A stretch of 64,000 bases of DNA. Origin: Candidatus Kurthia intestinigallinarum. GTDB taxonomy: Bacteria; Bacillota; Bacilli; Bacillales_A; Planococcaceae. Shown here piece after piece: positions 16,220-24,882 of the stretch (its first letter is position 1; each line of letters opens with the position of its first letter). The position numbers and the translations under genes were made by a program. The notes beneath the pieces are model-generated. The model was not told the DNA's origin. It did no database searches and saw only the letters and a program-made list of their open reading frames with translations. The stretch lies in the NCBI RefSeq assembly GCF_003991225.1, contig NZ_JTFC01000041.1, positions 1-64,000 on the forward strand, in the 5' to 3' direction.

Positions 16220-16253
16220 TTAAATGAATGTTTCACGTGGAACATTCATTTAA
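16220..16253. promoter_or_regulatory. parS site (Spo0J/ParB binding) in a 34 bp palindrome
   Basis: TGTTTCACGTGGAACA (16229-16244) is a perfect match, on the other strand, to the bacterial chromosomal parS consensus TGTTNCACGTGAAACA. The symmetry continues outward through ATTCATTTAA on the right and its complement on the left, giving 17 bp arms with a single mismatch. No chromosomal-type ParB is encoded here, so host Spo0J would be the binder. Confidence 0.9.
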
Positions 16254-16320
16254 ACTGTTTCTACTAATCTTTTTTCTCCCGCATAAAATGAAGCATGCCT
16301 TATGCAACTTAACTTACTCT

Positions 16321-16464
16321 AAAAAAGAGGCTGGGACAAAACACGTCATGTTCCTTTTTTAGCGTTCGCAACGAAAAACCGGAACCGCGCCACCGCGCAA
16401 TTCCGGTTTTTCTTATGCTCATATGAACGGTTGTTTGTATACATATGTCCCAGCCTCTTTTTTA
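16321..16464. repeat. GAGGCTGGGACA-type intergenic repeat, copy B
   Basis: The best-preserved copy: arms AAAAAAGAGGCTGGGACA and TGTCCCAGCCTCTTTTTT are perfect inverted repeats, with an inner CCGGAA...TTCCGG hairpin. It lies between parS and the luciferase-like gene. Confidence 0.9.
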
Positions 16465-16473
16465 TTTCAGCTT

Positions 16474-17469
16474 TTAATCAATAAGTGCTTCCGCTAATAA
16501 ACGATAACTTTCTAATCGATGTTCAAAAGTAGATTGATTTGAATTAATCATAGCTTCATCAAAACCATATAAGTGTTGGTCTGCTAGCAATTGTTCAGCT
16601 ACTTGTTCTTTAGTACCTACTAAATGTAATTTACGGTTTTGTTCAATTGTGGCTAAGTCCATTTCAGACAATGGATAATTTTGAGCTTCTTCTGGCGTAA
16701 GTGCTTGTTGCGGTTCACCACGCATCAACTGTAGTCTAGAGATATCAATTGATTTCGCACGGTATTCTGCTTCCTCTTTTGTATCAGCTACTGTTGCCGC
16801 ATAACTAACAATAATTTGAGGCTCTTTCATAAAATCAGATGGAATAAATCGTTCGCGGTATAAATCAAAAATCTCCTTTGTTGCTTGCCCATTAAAAAAT
16901 TGTGCAAATGAATAACCTACACCGTAATCTGCAGCTTTTGCTGCACTTTGTCCAGTAGAGCCTAGTAACCACATACTAGCTAATGGAACTTTAGCTGGTG
17001 TTGTTATTACATTTGTATATGCTTGATCATCGGCTCTTTCTCCTGCCATCAATTGCTGGATAGCCATTAATTTATTATATTGTTCATCTACAAAAGGTCG
17101 CTTCCCTTGTGCCAAAGCATACGTTGCTGCATAGTCTCCGCCCGGAGCACGACCTAAACCTAAGTCAACTCTCCCTGGCGCAAAAGCACTTAACGTATTA
17201 AACTGCTCCGCAATCTTCAGTGCAGAATAATGCATCATCATGATGCCACCAGTTCCTACATGAATACGATTTGTTTGTGCTGCAATATATGTTGCGGTAA
17301 TTTCTGGTGCGCTACTTGCTAATGTACGTGTGTTATGATGTTCTGCCAACCAGAAACGCTCATAGCCTAGGTCATCTGCATGCTTCGCTAAAGCTACACT
17401 ATTATGTAGCGCCTGTTGTGCCGTCATTCCCTTAGCAATAGGGATTTGATCTAGTATGCTTAATTTCAT
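16474..17469 (-). CDS. Luciferase-like (LLM class) flavin-dependent monooxygenase
   Basis: A 331-residue LLM-class oxidoreductase. N-terminal MKLSILDQIPI, the RFWLAEHHNT segment, VGTGGIMMMHYSALKIAEQF and PGRVDLGLGRAPGGD are the hallmark flavin-binding-barrel motifs of the MsnO8-like group. It probably uses reduced FMN and oxygen on an unidentified substrate. AGAAGG precedes the ATG. It lies between the partition and Rep genes but on its own transcript and is likely cargo. The length is normal for the group. Confidence 0.9.
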   Translation of the reverse strand: MKLSILDQIPIAKGMTAQQALHNSVALAKHADDLGYERFWLAEHHNTRTLASSAPEITATYIAAQTNRIHVGTGGIMMMHYSALKIAEQFNTLSAFAPGRVDLGLGRAPGGDYAATYALAQGKRPFVDEQYNKLMAIQQLMAGERADDQAYTNVITTPAKVPLASMWLLGSTGQSAAKAADYGVGYSFAQFFNGQATKEIFDLYRERFIPSDFMKEPQIIVSYAATVADTKEEAEYRAKSIDISRLQLMRGEPQQALTPEEAQNYPLSEMDLATIEQNRKLHLVGTKEQVAEQLLADQHLYGFDEAMINSNQSTFEHRLESYRLLAEALID

Positions 17470-17571
17470 ATTATGACCTTCTTTCTACTTTCACAAGATA
17501 TCTCTATACTAGCAATTCTTATTTCATTTTCCTATAAATTTGCCTACATTTAAAACTCTATATTATAGAAG

Positions 17572-17597
17572 AAACTCCGTTCAAACGAACGGAGTTT
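17572..17597 (-). terminator. Hairpin after the Rep gene
   Basis: A 10 bp stem AAACTCCGTT/AACGGAGTTT with a 6-nt loop; the minus-strand tail is T-rich (TTTCTTCT). A likely terminator of rep. Confidence 0.65.
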
Positions 17598-17600
17598 ACT

Positions 17601-17615
17601 TGTAAACATTTTTAC
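17601..17615 (+). repeat. Dispersed 15 bp motif TGTAAACATTTTTAC, copy 5
   Basis: Exact copy 3 bp beyond the Rep stop codon, followed by TTATTA as in copy 3. Confidence 0.8.
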
Positions 17616-17618
17616 TTA

Positions 17619-19433
17619 TTAACTATTATGATTCATTTGTACAAGTGAGAACCATTTTTCACAATAAGCTTCTAATGGCTTCCTATTTTTTATTGAAATC
17701 TTTTTCGGTGGATTTTTTAAATACCGATGTAATGTACTGTAGGAAACATTCGCCTCTGCTGCTGCCACCTTAATCGTAATACTTCGTTCTTCAATAATAA
17801 ATGCTACTTTCTCCATTAAAGATAATTCTTCGACTTCTTCAACGGGCTCATGCGGAACATCAATTACTTTAGAAGCTAATTTCAATTCTGCAATACGTTT
17901 GTTTTCTACAACAAGTTGATCTGGGGGCGTGATAGAAATATCTAGTTTTTCCCACACATGTAAATACCATAATCGTTTTGCCGTTTCAACTTCTTCAAAT
18001 GGCTCTGTATACTTCCAAGATTTAATCACTTCATCATTTAGTAAATCATCTAGCACTCTTTCTACACGCTCACGCAAACGTGCCCCGTGTACACTATTTT
18101 TCCCAAAATCCATAATTTCAATTAGATGTCCTACACGGAAGGTTGATGCCTCTGAATTACGTTGGTTTTTCCATTCCGAATTTAGAAAGCGCACTAACCG
18201 CTTATGCTGACGATGTTTATAATAATTGTATTGAAATACCTTATAATCTAAATAGGCAAATGCTTGGTCATTATGAATTAACAATCGGTCGATTAAAGGT
18301 GAGGGTTTAATGGTCACTGAATAAATCCCTTTTGCTTTTTTTGTTTTTTTGTCATATGCCATCTCAATTGAGCCTATTTGGAATAATGGATGGAAATCTG
18401 CAAATTCATAATTTTGGCGGTCAATATCTTCTGTTTCTGGGTTGATAACAATGAAATCATCATTATCCATCGCAATCCAAACAGATGCAAGTGTCGCAAC
18501 ACGCTGCATAATATCAAACCGCTCTTTTTCTCGTACACGGAATGACTTTTCATAAGGGTCTTCAAATTTTAATCGTAATGCCTGGTCACTGTCAAAATGA
18601 ATATAGCCATAATCATTTTTAGGCTGTTTCATCCAAGAAAATGCAATTAAATCAAATAAGTCAGCAGATAGTTCATCTAAAGCGGAATTCGTTGATTCTA
18701 AGAGTGAAAACCAAATACGTTGTTTTTCTAATGTATCCGCTGGTAATCGCTGGATTTCTTCATCTGTACGAATTTCCGCAGTCCCTTGCTTCACACCATC
18801 TACAACAATTTCCTTTTGTAAATCTCCATCTTCATTTTCCTCAAAATCTTTTTTTGTTACTAAATCACGCAAAGCTTGATAACTATGGCTAGAGTTTGTA
18901 ATTAAATATTCCTGATCTTTTATTGCCGATACAATTTGTTCAGTTCCAATATCTGGCATATCAAGTGATAACTGCTCCTCTGGCTTATGCTCAACAATTA
19001 TAAAATCATCAAAGGGCTTAGAAGGGGAGGGCTGTTTGACATTATCAAGTTCTTGTTTTTTTACTTTTGGTTCTTTTTTGGGTGGCGTAGTCTTTTTCTT
19101 TTTAACGGGTTTTGGCTTAATACCCTCTTCTAAAACTGGGCGCATAACTTGGTCTAATAAATGACGTTGAGTATCATCCGCTAGTTTTTCACGCAAATCA
19201 ATTTTTCGAAATGCCCGATTATCGAGCATGATGAGCTGCACAAAATTTAAAAGTTTTTGAAAACTTTTTGATGGCTTATAATCATCTTCTTGTTGCATCA
19301 TCATCACATCAGTTGTCCATTCTGCTACATGCTCAAATTCGTCAATATATAACGGCTGTACCGCTTCACAAATTGCGAGTGGTTGTAAATCCTTCGTTAA
19401 ATATACATTATCAAGCATCGCTGAATAATCCAT
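17619..19433 (-). CDS. Probable replication initiator (Rep) protein
   Basis: A 604-residue protein I cannot place in a named Rep family by eye. It has an N-terminal helical region, a lysine/proline-rich linker (about 105-140, KPKPVKKKKTTPPKK), a central block (about 235-470, with FDLIAFSWM and repeated winged-helix-like segments such as YYKHRQHKRLVRFLNSEW) and a C-terminal helix-turn-helix (IKVAAAEANVSYSTLHRYLKN). The initiator role is inferred from its divergence from an iteron array and an AEP-primase gene and its proximity to parA. AAAGGAGG precedes the ATG at 19433 by 11 nt; an ATG nine codons upstream lacks a site. An iteron-derived inverted repeat in its promoter suggests autoregulation. 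Confidence 0.7.
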   Translation of the reverse strand: MDYSAMLDNVYLTKDLQPLAICEAVQPLYIDEFEHVAEWTTDVMMMQQEDDYKPSKSFQKLLNFVQLIMLDNRAFRKIDLREKLADDTQRHLLDQVMRPVLEEGIKPKPVKKKKTTPPKKEPKVKKQELDNVKQPSPSKPFDDFIIVEHKPEEQLSLDMPDIGTEQIVSAIKDQEYLITNSSHSYQALRDLVTKKDFEENEDGDLQKEIVVDGVKQGTAEIRTDEEIQRLPADTLEKQRIWFSLLESTNSALDELSADLFDLIAFSWMKQPKNDYGYIHFDSDQALRLKFEDPYEKSFRVREKERFDIMQRVATLASVWIAMDNDDFIVINPETEDIDRQNYEFADFHPLFQIGSIEMAYDKKTKKAKGIYSVTIKPSPLIDRLLIHNDQAFAYLDYKVFQYNYYKHRQHKRLVRFLNSEWKNQRNSEASTFRVGHLIEIMDFGKNSVHGARLRERVERVLDDLLNDEVIKSWKYTEPFEEVETAKRLWYLHVWEKLDISITPPDQLVVENKRIAELKLASKVIDVPHEPVEEVEELSLMEKVAFIIEERSITIKVAAAEANVSYSTLHRYLKNPPKKISIKNRKPLEAYCEKWFSLVQMNHNS

Positions 19434-19500
19434 AGGGGATACAGCCTCCTTTATTCTCATATTTATTAAAAGTATATCAAAACTCCATTGTAAAATCTTA

Positions 19501-20262
19501 TAATCTCATTTTTATGTAATATGTGCCCAATAAATTATCGGGCACATAAAATATCGATTAACCACTCTTATTGCAAGATGTGCCCAATACTTCTCCTTGT
19601 TTATCTACATAATCTCATTTTTATACCTCATCTACCCAATAAATTTAATTAATTGCTAAAGAAAGCCTGCTATATAAGCATTCTATTAAATATCATTATC
19701 GTGCATATTGTGCCCAATAAACTCTTTTTCTTATTAAATTTTATGTTTTTGCTCTATCTGCTTAATAAATAGCGGTTGTATCTACCCAATAAAGCGCTGA
19801 AAATCTCATTTTAAGTGTTGCATCTACCCAATAAAATATTCTGACAATTCTTGAACATACCGATTTATCAATGTTTTTCTATAATCTCATTTTTTACATG
19901 CAATCTCATTTTAAGTGTTGCATCTACCCAATAAATCAAAAAAATCAACTATTTTTATAAAAAAGATGCCTTTTATGTGCTATTTTGCTCTCACTTTTTT
20001 TTCACAAAAAGTGGATACACCCTATAAAATTTTTTTTGAGTTGCATCTACCCAATAAATTAAGCTATTTTTGCTGTTTTTTATTGTAAAACAATAAAAAA
20101 TGGTCTTTTATTCCATTAAAATTAGCGGTTGCATCTACCCAATAAATCATTTTAAGCGGTTGCATCTACCCAATAAATTTTTTGTTATATGTATAAAATC
20201 TTTTATTGACAACTCAAATCGGCATTTTTTATATAAACTAAAAATCTCAAAATCTCATTTTT
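19501..20262. other. Iteron-rich replication origin region
   Basis: A 960 bp gene-free region between divergent rep and primase genes. The 19 bp iteron GTTGCATCTACCCAATAAA occurs exactly or nearly so at 19629, 19772, 19817, 19917, 20040, 20125 and 20156. Shorter variants with TGCCCAATA are at 19521, 19578 and 19704, and decayed ones are near 19751 and 20010. A second repeat, AATCTCATTTT, occurs at 19502, 19611, 19801, 19882, 19901 and 20251. AT-rich tracts separate them. All full iterons point the same way. This is the architecture of an iteron-controlled theta origin. Confidence 0.88.
19521..19547 (-). promoter_or_regulatory. Inverted iteron half-sites at the rep promoter
   Basis: ATGTGCCC (19521-19528) and GGGCACAT (19540-19547) form an 8 bp inverted repeat built from the iteron core. 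It is about 90 bp upstream of the rep start. Inverted iteron halves at the rep promoter are a common autorepression site for dimeric initiators. Confidence 0.6.
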
Positions 20263-20306
20263 GCGGTAGTATGTTGCACACTTTGACAACTGAATCACTG
20301 TTCAAA

Positions 20307-20337
20307 AAACGCTGTAACACTTGATATGACAGCGTTT
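20307..20337. other. Hairpin between the origin and the primase gene
   Basis: Perfect 9 bp arms AAACGCTGT and ACAGCGTTT around a 13-nt loop. No T tract. A candidate single-strand initiation structure or operator for the primase gene. Confidence 0.5.
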
Positions 20338-20423
20338 ATCACGGTTTCAAAAAATGAGATAGTGTAAAAAGTAACCTTTTTTTTCGCTTATAATAATTTA
20401 ACAATAGCGAGAGGAGGATACCT

Positions 20424-21911
20424 ATGCAATTTCATTTTGAAGATTTTATTAATACACTCTTTCATGATAGCTTACGAACAGCACAAAATATGGAAAAAAC
20501 ACCAAATCGACAAGGCGGTATTTTTGCCGTTAAACAAAAGGAACATTTGCAAACAGCTTACGGAGTACAAGGCGATATTATTACATCGAAAAAACAATTA
20601 TGTTCACGTGTAAATAACTACTCACATTTTACGCCGAATCCTTATTTACAATATCGCTATACGAATCGCTATAAAGAATATGTAAAGGGCTTCGAAGAAC
20701 AAAACCTTTTACAAGTGAATACATTTGTAATCGATATTGATACAAAAAATTATTCTCCTCAAGAAATTTTACTTGCTTGCTTGGACGATAGTATTGGTAC
20801 ACCGACACTGTTACTAGAATCGACAAGAGGCTATCAACTTTATTTTATTTTAAGTAAGCCGCTTCATTTGAAAAAAGGAGGGGTTGGATTAGCTGTGGCT
20901 AAAAAAATAGCTGCACAACTCAAGAAAAGTCTTACTTGTGTAGGTGCAGATATCTTTTGCAATGATTTTGGTTTTTTCCGCATGCCTACAAAAAAAAATG
21001 TGCTGTGGGTAGATTTGACACATACATATGATATTTCTCAATTAATCAATTGGTCGCAACAGCAAGAGGATGACACAATCTCATTTTTCGTGTCAAACAA
21101 CTCACAACGCCAATCCTTAACACAACAAGAGTGGTTTAAAGCGCTGCTACAAACACCTGATATTCATGGTGGAAAAGGAATTTTAGGACGTAATAATACA
21201 TTATTCACACTGGCGCTAGCATGCTATGCTGATCAAATCTCATTTTCAGATGCAATGTGCACATTAGGCTCATTTAATGCACAGCTTCTCAAACCATTGT
21301 CTGCACGTGAATTTCATGCCATTATGAAATCTGCCTATAGTGGGCGTTACCAAGGTCCTGAGCGTTTTTATATTGAGCAATTAACAGAAGCGTATACAAA
21401 CGTAAAACCGTATGTAAACTATAAAGGCTGGTATAAGCATAAAAAAGAACGTGCAGCTCGTACGCGTAGCCATTTAAGTGAATGGGAGCAAGATCTAATC
21501 ACATATATCGAAGCTCAACCACATCAAGATGGATTTTTATGGACAACTCAGCGAGAGCTATGTAAAACTCTAGGAATCCCTAAAAGTACTTTAAACAAGC
21601 TTCTAAAGCATTCTAACATTGTGTTAACGCGTACTTTTGGTAAAGGCCGTAATGCGATGACTGGTTTTACAACACGCACTCTTTTTAATGCTGAAATGGT
21701 ATCACTCTATTTAAGCAAGAAAAAACATACTAAAAAACAATACCTAGCTTTTTTAACAACATACATCCATGCCGTAGAAGCATGCGATGTTTCTTTAGCA
21801 CGCACATCATTTATTGAAGAATTACAGCAACTAAAAATGAATTTAATAAATGGTCCACAATGCCATTACATATCTATATCTAGGCATAGAAAAAGCACAG
21901 CAATTACATAA
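20424..21911 (+). CDS. AEP-primase-like plasmid replication protein
   Basis: A 495-residue protein. The N-terminal half resembles archaeo-eukaryotic primases: NTFVIDIDTKNYS gives an acidic DxD pair (about residues 102-106), STRGYQLYFILSKPL fits the second motif, and DFGFFRMPT follows. The middle part (about 235-325, RNNTLFTLALACYADQISFSDAM) looks like a PriCT-type helical domain. The C-terminal 120 residues hold a helix-turn-helix-like segment (TQRELCKTLGIPKSTLNKLLK). It probably primes replication at the adjacent origin. GAGAGGAGG precedes the ATG. Copies of AATCTCATTTT occur inside the reading frame at 21078 and 21237. The stop codon lies within the terminator stem-loop. Confidence 0.78.
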   Translation: MQFHFEDFINTLFHDSLRTAQNMEKTPNRQGGIFAVKQKEHLQTAYGVQGDIITSKKQLCSRVNNYSHFTPNPYLQYRYTNRYKEYVKGFEEQNLLQVNTFVIDIDTKNYSPQEILLACLDDSIGTPTLLLESTRGYQLYFILSKPLHLKKGGVGLAVAKKIAAQLKKSLTCVGADIFCNDFGFFRMPTKKNVLWVDLTHTYDISQLINWSQQQEDDTISFFVSNNSQRQSLTQQEWFKALLQTPDIHGGKGILGRNNTLFTLALACYADQISFSDAMCTLGSFNAQLLKPLSAREFHAIMKSAYSGRYQGPERFYIEQLTEAYTNVKPYVNYKGWYKHKKERAARTRSHLSEWEQDLITYIEAQPHQDGFLWTTQRELCKTLGIPKSTLNKLLKHSNIVLTRTFGKGRNAMTGFTTRTLFNAEMVSLYLSKKKHTKKQYLAFLTTYIHAVEACDVSLARTSFIEELQQLKMNLINGPQCHYISISRHRKSTAIT

Positions 21912-21926
21912 TCACTGTGCTTAAAA
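21893..21926 (+). terminator. Bidirectional terminator between primase and telA
   Basis: Stem AAGCACAG/CTGTGCTT with a 14-nt loop that includes the primase stop codon; AAAAA on one side, TTAAAAG on the other. Confidence 0.6.
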
Positions 21927-21933
21927 GAATTAT

Positions 21934-23013
21934 TTATTGACCACTAAATACATCTTTTGCTTCATTGCGAATTTCTTCTAGACGTTTACGGTCTTGTTGA
22001 CGTTGGATAACTTGTTCATCTTTTACCTGTTTGTATTCATCAATACCTTTAGTAATGGTATCCCACATATCTTCAATGGTATCCATTTTAATGCTTGATG
22101 TACCGGTTCTGCGTGCAATATCTACACTTTGATTCATAATGTCTTTTGTTGTTTCACGGAGCATTTCATTAGCTCGATCTTCAAAGGCGTTAATTGAATC
22201 TGCATGAAGCTTTTGACGTTTGGCATTGACAGCATTAATGATGCCCATTTTAAAGATTGGAATCGTTGTTACAAAGGCGCTATTAATTTTAGCGATTAAA
22301 TCATTATTACCACGTTGAATGGTTTTAATTTGAGGAGCTGCAATAACAGCAACCATACGTGCTTTTTCTAAGTCGTCAACTTTACGGTCTAGAATTTCTT
22401 CGGCTGTACGAAGATTTTCTAGTTGAATACGTGCCATTTGATTACCAGCAGCTACTTGTGTTTCAAGTTTAGGAATATCTTGTTGACGTAGTTCTTCTAG
22501 CTTCATTTCAGCTGCAACAGCATATTTTTCAAGATTTAAGTAGTATTGAATATCTTCTTGATAAAGGCCTTCTAAATCGACGTTGTTTTTCTTTAATTCA
22601 TCTTCAATAATCATAAATTGCTGATGAATTTTATCAATTTCACTACCAAGTGATGTGTATTTAGCAAATAAAGAATCAATGCTTTTCTTAGCGCGATTAA
22701 ATAGTTTACCAAAGAAGCTAGGCTCTTTCAAAATCTCATCTTTATCAAATTTGTTCATGACTTTTTCAAGTTGTTTTAGTAAATCACTTGAATCATCTAG
22801 TTTTGATAATGTCATAGAATGTAGAATTTTATCTGTAAAACGTGATAGCTCCTGAGACGGCTCTTTACCTAAAGTTAAGATATCGTTAGCATCACGCCAA
22901 TCAACTGCTTTGATAATAGATGCTACCTCTGGATCGTTTCGAAGTGCTAAACGTGTTTCATTAGCTGTTTGCTCTGTTAGACCTTCTTTTTGTAATGGAA
23001 TTAACTCTGACAT
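21934..23013 (-). CDS. telA: TelA/YceH-family toxic-anion resistance protein
   Basis: A 359-residue, almost entirely helical and coiled-coil protein. Typical TelA segments are DLLKQLEKVMNKFDKDE, LGSEIDKIHQQF, the long central coil and IAAPQIKTIQRGNNDLIAKINSAF. There is no signal peptide or TM helix. In Bacillus subtilis the homologue YceH lies at the end of the yceCDEFGHI operon. Here it follows the YceG-like gene by 12 nt, so the two are co-transcribed. Its biochemical role is unknown, although it is linked to tellurite and cell-envelope stress. The start has AAGGAGG. Confidence 0.92.
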   Translation of the reverse strand: MSELIPLQKEGLTEQTANETRLALRNDPEVASIIKAVDWRDANDILTLGKEPSQELSRFTDKILHSMTLSKLDDSSDLLKQLEKVMNKFDKDEILKEPSFFGKLFNRAKKSIDSLFAKYTSLGSEIDKIHQQFMIIEDELKKNNVDLEGLYQEDIQYYLNLEKYAVAAEMKLEELRQQDIPKLETQVAAGNQMARIQLENLRTAEEILDRKVDDLEKARMVAVIAAPQIKTIQRGNNDLIAKINSAFVTTIPIFKMGIINAVNAKRQKLHADSINAFEDRANEMLRETTKDIMNQSVDIARRTGTSSIKMDTIEDMWDTITKGIDEYKQVKDEQVIQRQQDRKRLEEIRNEAKDVFSGQ

Positions 23014-23025
23014 ATAATTTCCTCC

Positions 23026-24645
23026 TTAGTCAAAAAAACGTTTACGAATTTTTTGAATAAATGATTGTGTTTTAGTAGGTTGTTCATAGTGGACATCAAA
23101 GACCATTTCTTCGAGTCGGTGAATGGTATAAATAGATGGTTCTAAGTAATTTTCAATATCTTGTTTACCGGTTGGGGTATAGAAAATAATATCAAAGCCA
23201 AAACGGTTTAAGAAACTAAATAATATGGCGTCTGCTCGGGTTAAATGCCCAAGTGATTCATCATAGAAAACAACGATTTTAGGTAGCTGTTGAGCGTAAT
23301 CAAAGCTTTGCATAAAGCGTAGAATCTCTTTTGGTACCATCGATAATTGCTTTAATGTGGTAATGGCAAGGTCGCGCTCTTTTTCGCCATTTATTTTTTG
23401 AATGCTTGGGTTCTCACAGCAATCAATAATAATACGTGCAATGGCTACTTGAATTTCAGGTGAGAGCTCTTTATATTGCCACCAACTTGTCCCCATCATT
23501 CGCTCACTATCTAAATTTCCTCCGACAAGGCTCTTATCGTAATGAAATTGGAAATTGGCTTTTGATTCTTTTACATATGGGAATTGCTGAATAAGTAAAG
23601 TGTTAGGTAGTTCAACAAGCGCATGCATCTTTTCCCAGTAATCCTGCTTATCACGTGACATCCCGTTTACTTTTGCAAAAATATTGGGAATGTAGATAGT
23701 TGGTTTTTGTGCTTTAAAGCCTGGGCGCATCATAGCGGGCTCTTTAGCATAAATGAAAATGTCATCATAGGTATGTTGCAACATGACATTATGTGGTTCA
23801 TAGTTTTGATACTGCCAGGGGCGATAAACACCATGTTCGTCCTCTATAAGACGTTCTAGCTGCTGTGTAGAACGATAACCGACCGTTGCTTGAACTTCTC
23901 TTATTTGCGTTGGAAACGGTTGCATAGGAGCTGTATCACCGTAACGATATACGGTTGATTCTTCATTATGTGGATCAAGTGGTTGAAAATCATCTTTTCC
24001 GGCTGGATGGAAGAGTAAAACATCACAGCCAAGCCACATTAATAATAATAAAAAATATCGCTGGCTTTGCGTCGTATCACCATACCACACGACTTTTGGA
24101 AAGGGTGTTTGTGGTGTAGCATCTTTCATCCACACAATCCAGTGATTTTTCATCCATTTGACTAAGTCGATTAAGAAGCGACGAAAATCATTAGATAGTA
24201 ATCCTTGTGCTTGCTGTTGTTGAAATGTTTTAATGACTCGAATCAGTGTCGTCTGTAAATGACGATTCATTTGTGGATCTTTGTGTTGTGGGATAAGTTT
24301 CGCACCATACATCATCGCAACGAGCCGATTAATTGATAAGCCTTTAGGTAATTCTTTATGTTGTTGCAAAATGTTTTGAAGGAGTTGGAAATCTTCATTT
24401 TGTATTTGTTTATTCAACTCTTCACTCAATACATGGACATCACTCGCTGTATGCCATTCGTACAACGTGTTAAAGTACTCGACATCGTCCAATGGAACAC
24501 CGAGAACGCGTACAGCAACGCGCTCAAATGTGAGATTTTGCTCGGTTAGACTATAGCGAGGGCGCTCTGTGCTAGCTAATAGGAAATAATTAAGCCAGTC
24601 ATCAGTGTCTTTCCATGGAAGAGGTGTAATCGTTAGTTGATTCAT
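23026..24645 (-). CDS. yceG: YceG-like tellurium/stress-cluster protein
   Basis: A 539-residue soluble protein matching the YceG-type component of TerD/TelA stress clusters. It is tryptophan- and proline-rich at the start (LTITPLPWKDTDDWLNYFLL), contains WYGDTTQSQRYFLLLLMWLGCDVLLFHPAGKDDF, and near the end has VFYDESLGHLTRADAILFSFLNRFGFDIIFYTPTG. The two repeated 'hydrophobic strand then D/F' units resemble a duplicated nucleotide-binding or glycosyltransferase-like fold, but this is only an impression. AAAGGGGG precedes the ATG. telA follows. The TerC homologue YceF, present between terD and yceG in B. subtilis, is absent here. Confidence 0.85.
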   Translation of the reverse strand: MNQLTITPLPWKDTDDWLNYFLLASTERPRYSLTEQNLTFERVAVRVLGVPLDDVEYFNTLYEWHTASDVHVLSEELNKQIQNEDFQLLQNILQQHKELPKGLSINRLVAMMYGAKLIPQHKDPQMNRHLQTTLIRVIKTFQQQQAQGLLSNDFRRFLIDLVKWMKNHWIVWMKDATPQTPFPKVVWYGDTTQSQRYFLLLLMWLGCDVLLFHPAGKDDFQPLDPHNEESTVYRYGDTAPMQPFPTQIREVQATVGYRSTQQLERLIEDEHGVYRPWQYQNYEPHNVMLQHTYDDIFIYAKEPAMMRPGFKAQKPTIYIPNIFAKVNGMSRDKQDYWEKMHALVELPNTLLIQQFPYVKESKANFQFHYDKSLVGGNLDSERMMGTSWWQYKELSPEIQVAIARIIIDCCENPSIQKINGEKERDLAITTLKQLSMVPKEILRFMQSFDYAQQLPKIVVFYDESLGHLTRADAILFSFLNRFGFDIIFYTPTGKQDIENYLEPSIYTIHRLEEMVFDVHYEQPTKTQSFIQKIRKRFFD

Positions 24646-24704
24646 TGTTTCAGGCCCCCTTTATTGCTTCTTCTACTGTACCACATACGGATAGCTTTAA
24701 TCTT

Positions 24705-24795
24705 TTTATTGGGTAGACACCGCATTTTTATGAGAATAGTGGAAATAGAATCCAAATAGTGTGCACATCGCGCATAAAAATGAGATTTTGAGATT
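24705..24795 (-). repeat. Outlying iteron and origin repeat in the yceG leader
   Basis: On the minus strand TGCGGTGTCTACCCAATAAA (24705-24724) is an iteron with one internal change. AATCTCAAAATCTCATTTTT (24776-24795) is an exact copy of the 20 bp at 20243-20262. They sit 4.5 kb from the origin, in the inverted orientation, between the TerD terminator and the yceG start. Confidence 0.85.
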
Positions 24796-24813
24796 CTACC
24801 TATGTAAAGACAA

Positions 24814-24839
24814 AGAAACCGCGCGGTTGCGCGGTTTCT
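24814..24839 (-). terminator. Terminator after the terD gene
   Basis: An 11 bp perfect stem AGAAACCGCGC/GCGCGGTTTCT with loop GGTT. T-rich tail on the minus strand. Confidence 0.7.
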
Positions 24840-24882
24840 CAGTGTGTTATGCGCAGACAATATGTCCTATGCGTTTGGTTAA

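Noticed and set aside
19597-19612. DnaA box in the origin (TTATCTACA)
   Set aside because: One mismatch at an important position of TTATCCACA and only one such site, not enough to claim DnaA binding.
19571-20262. CRISPR-like array
   Set aside because: Repeats of 19 bp are unevenly spaced (about 30-100 bp), there are no cas genes, and spacing and position fit origin iterons.
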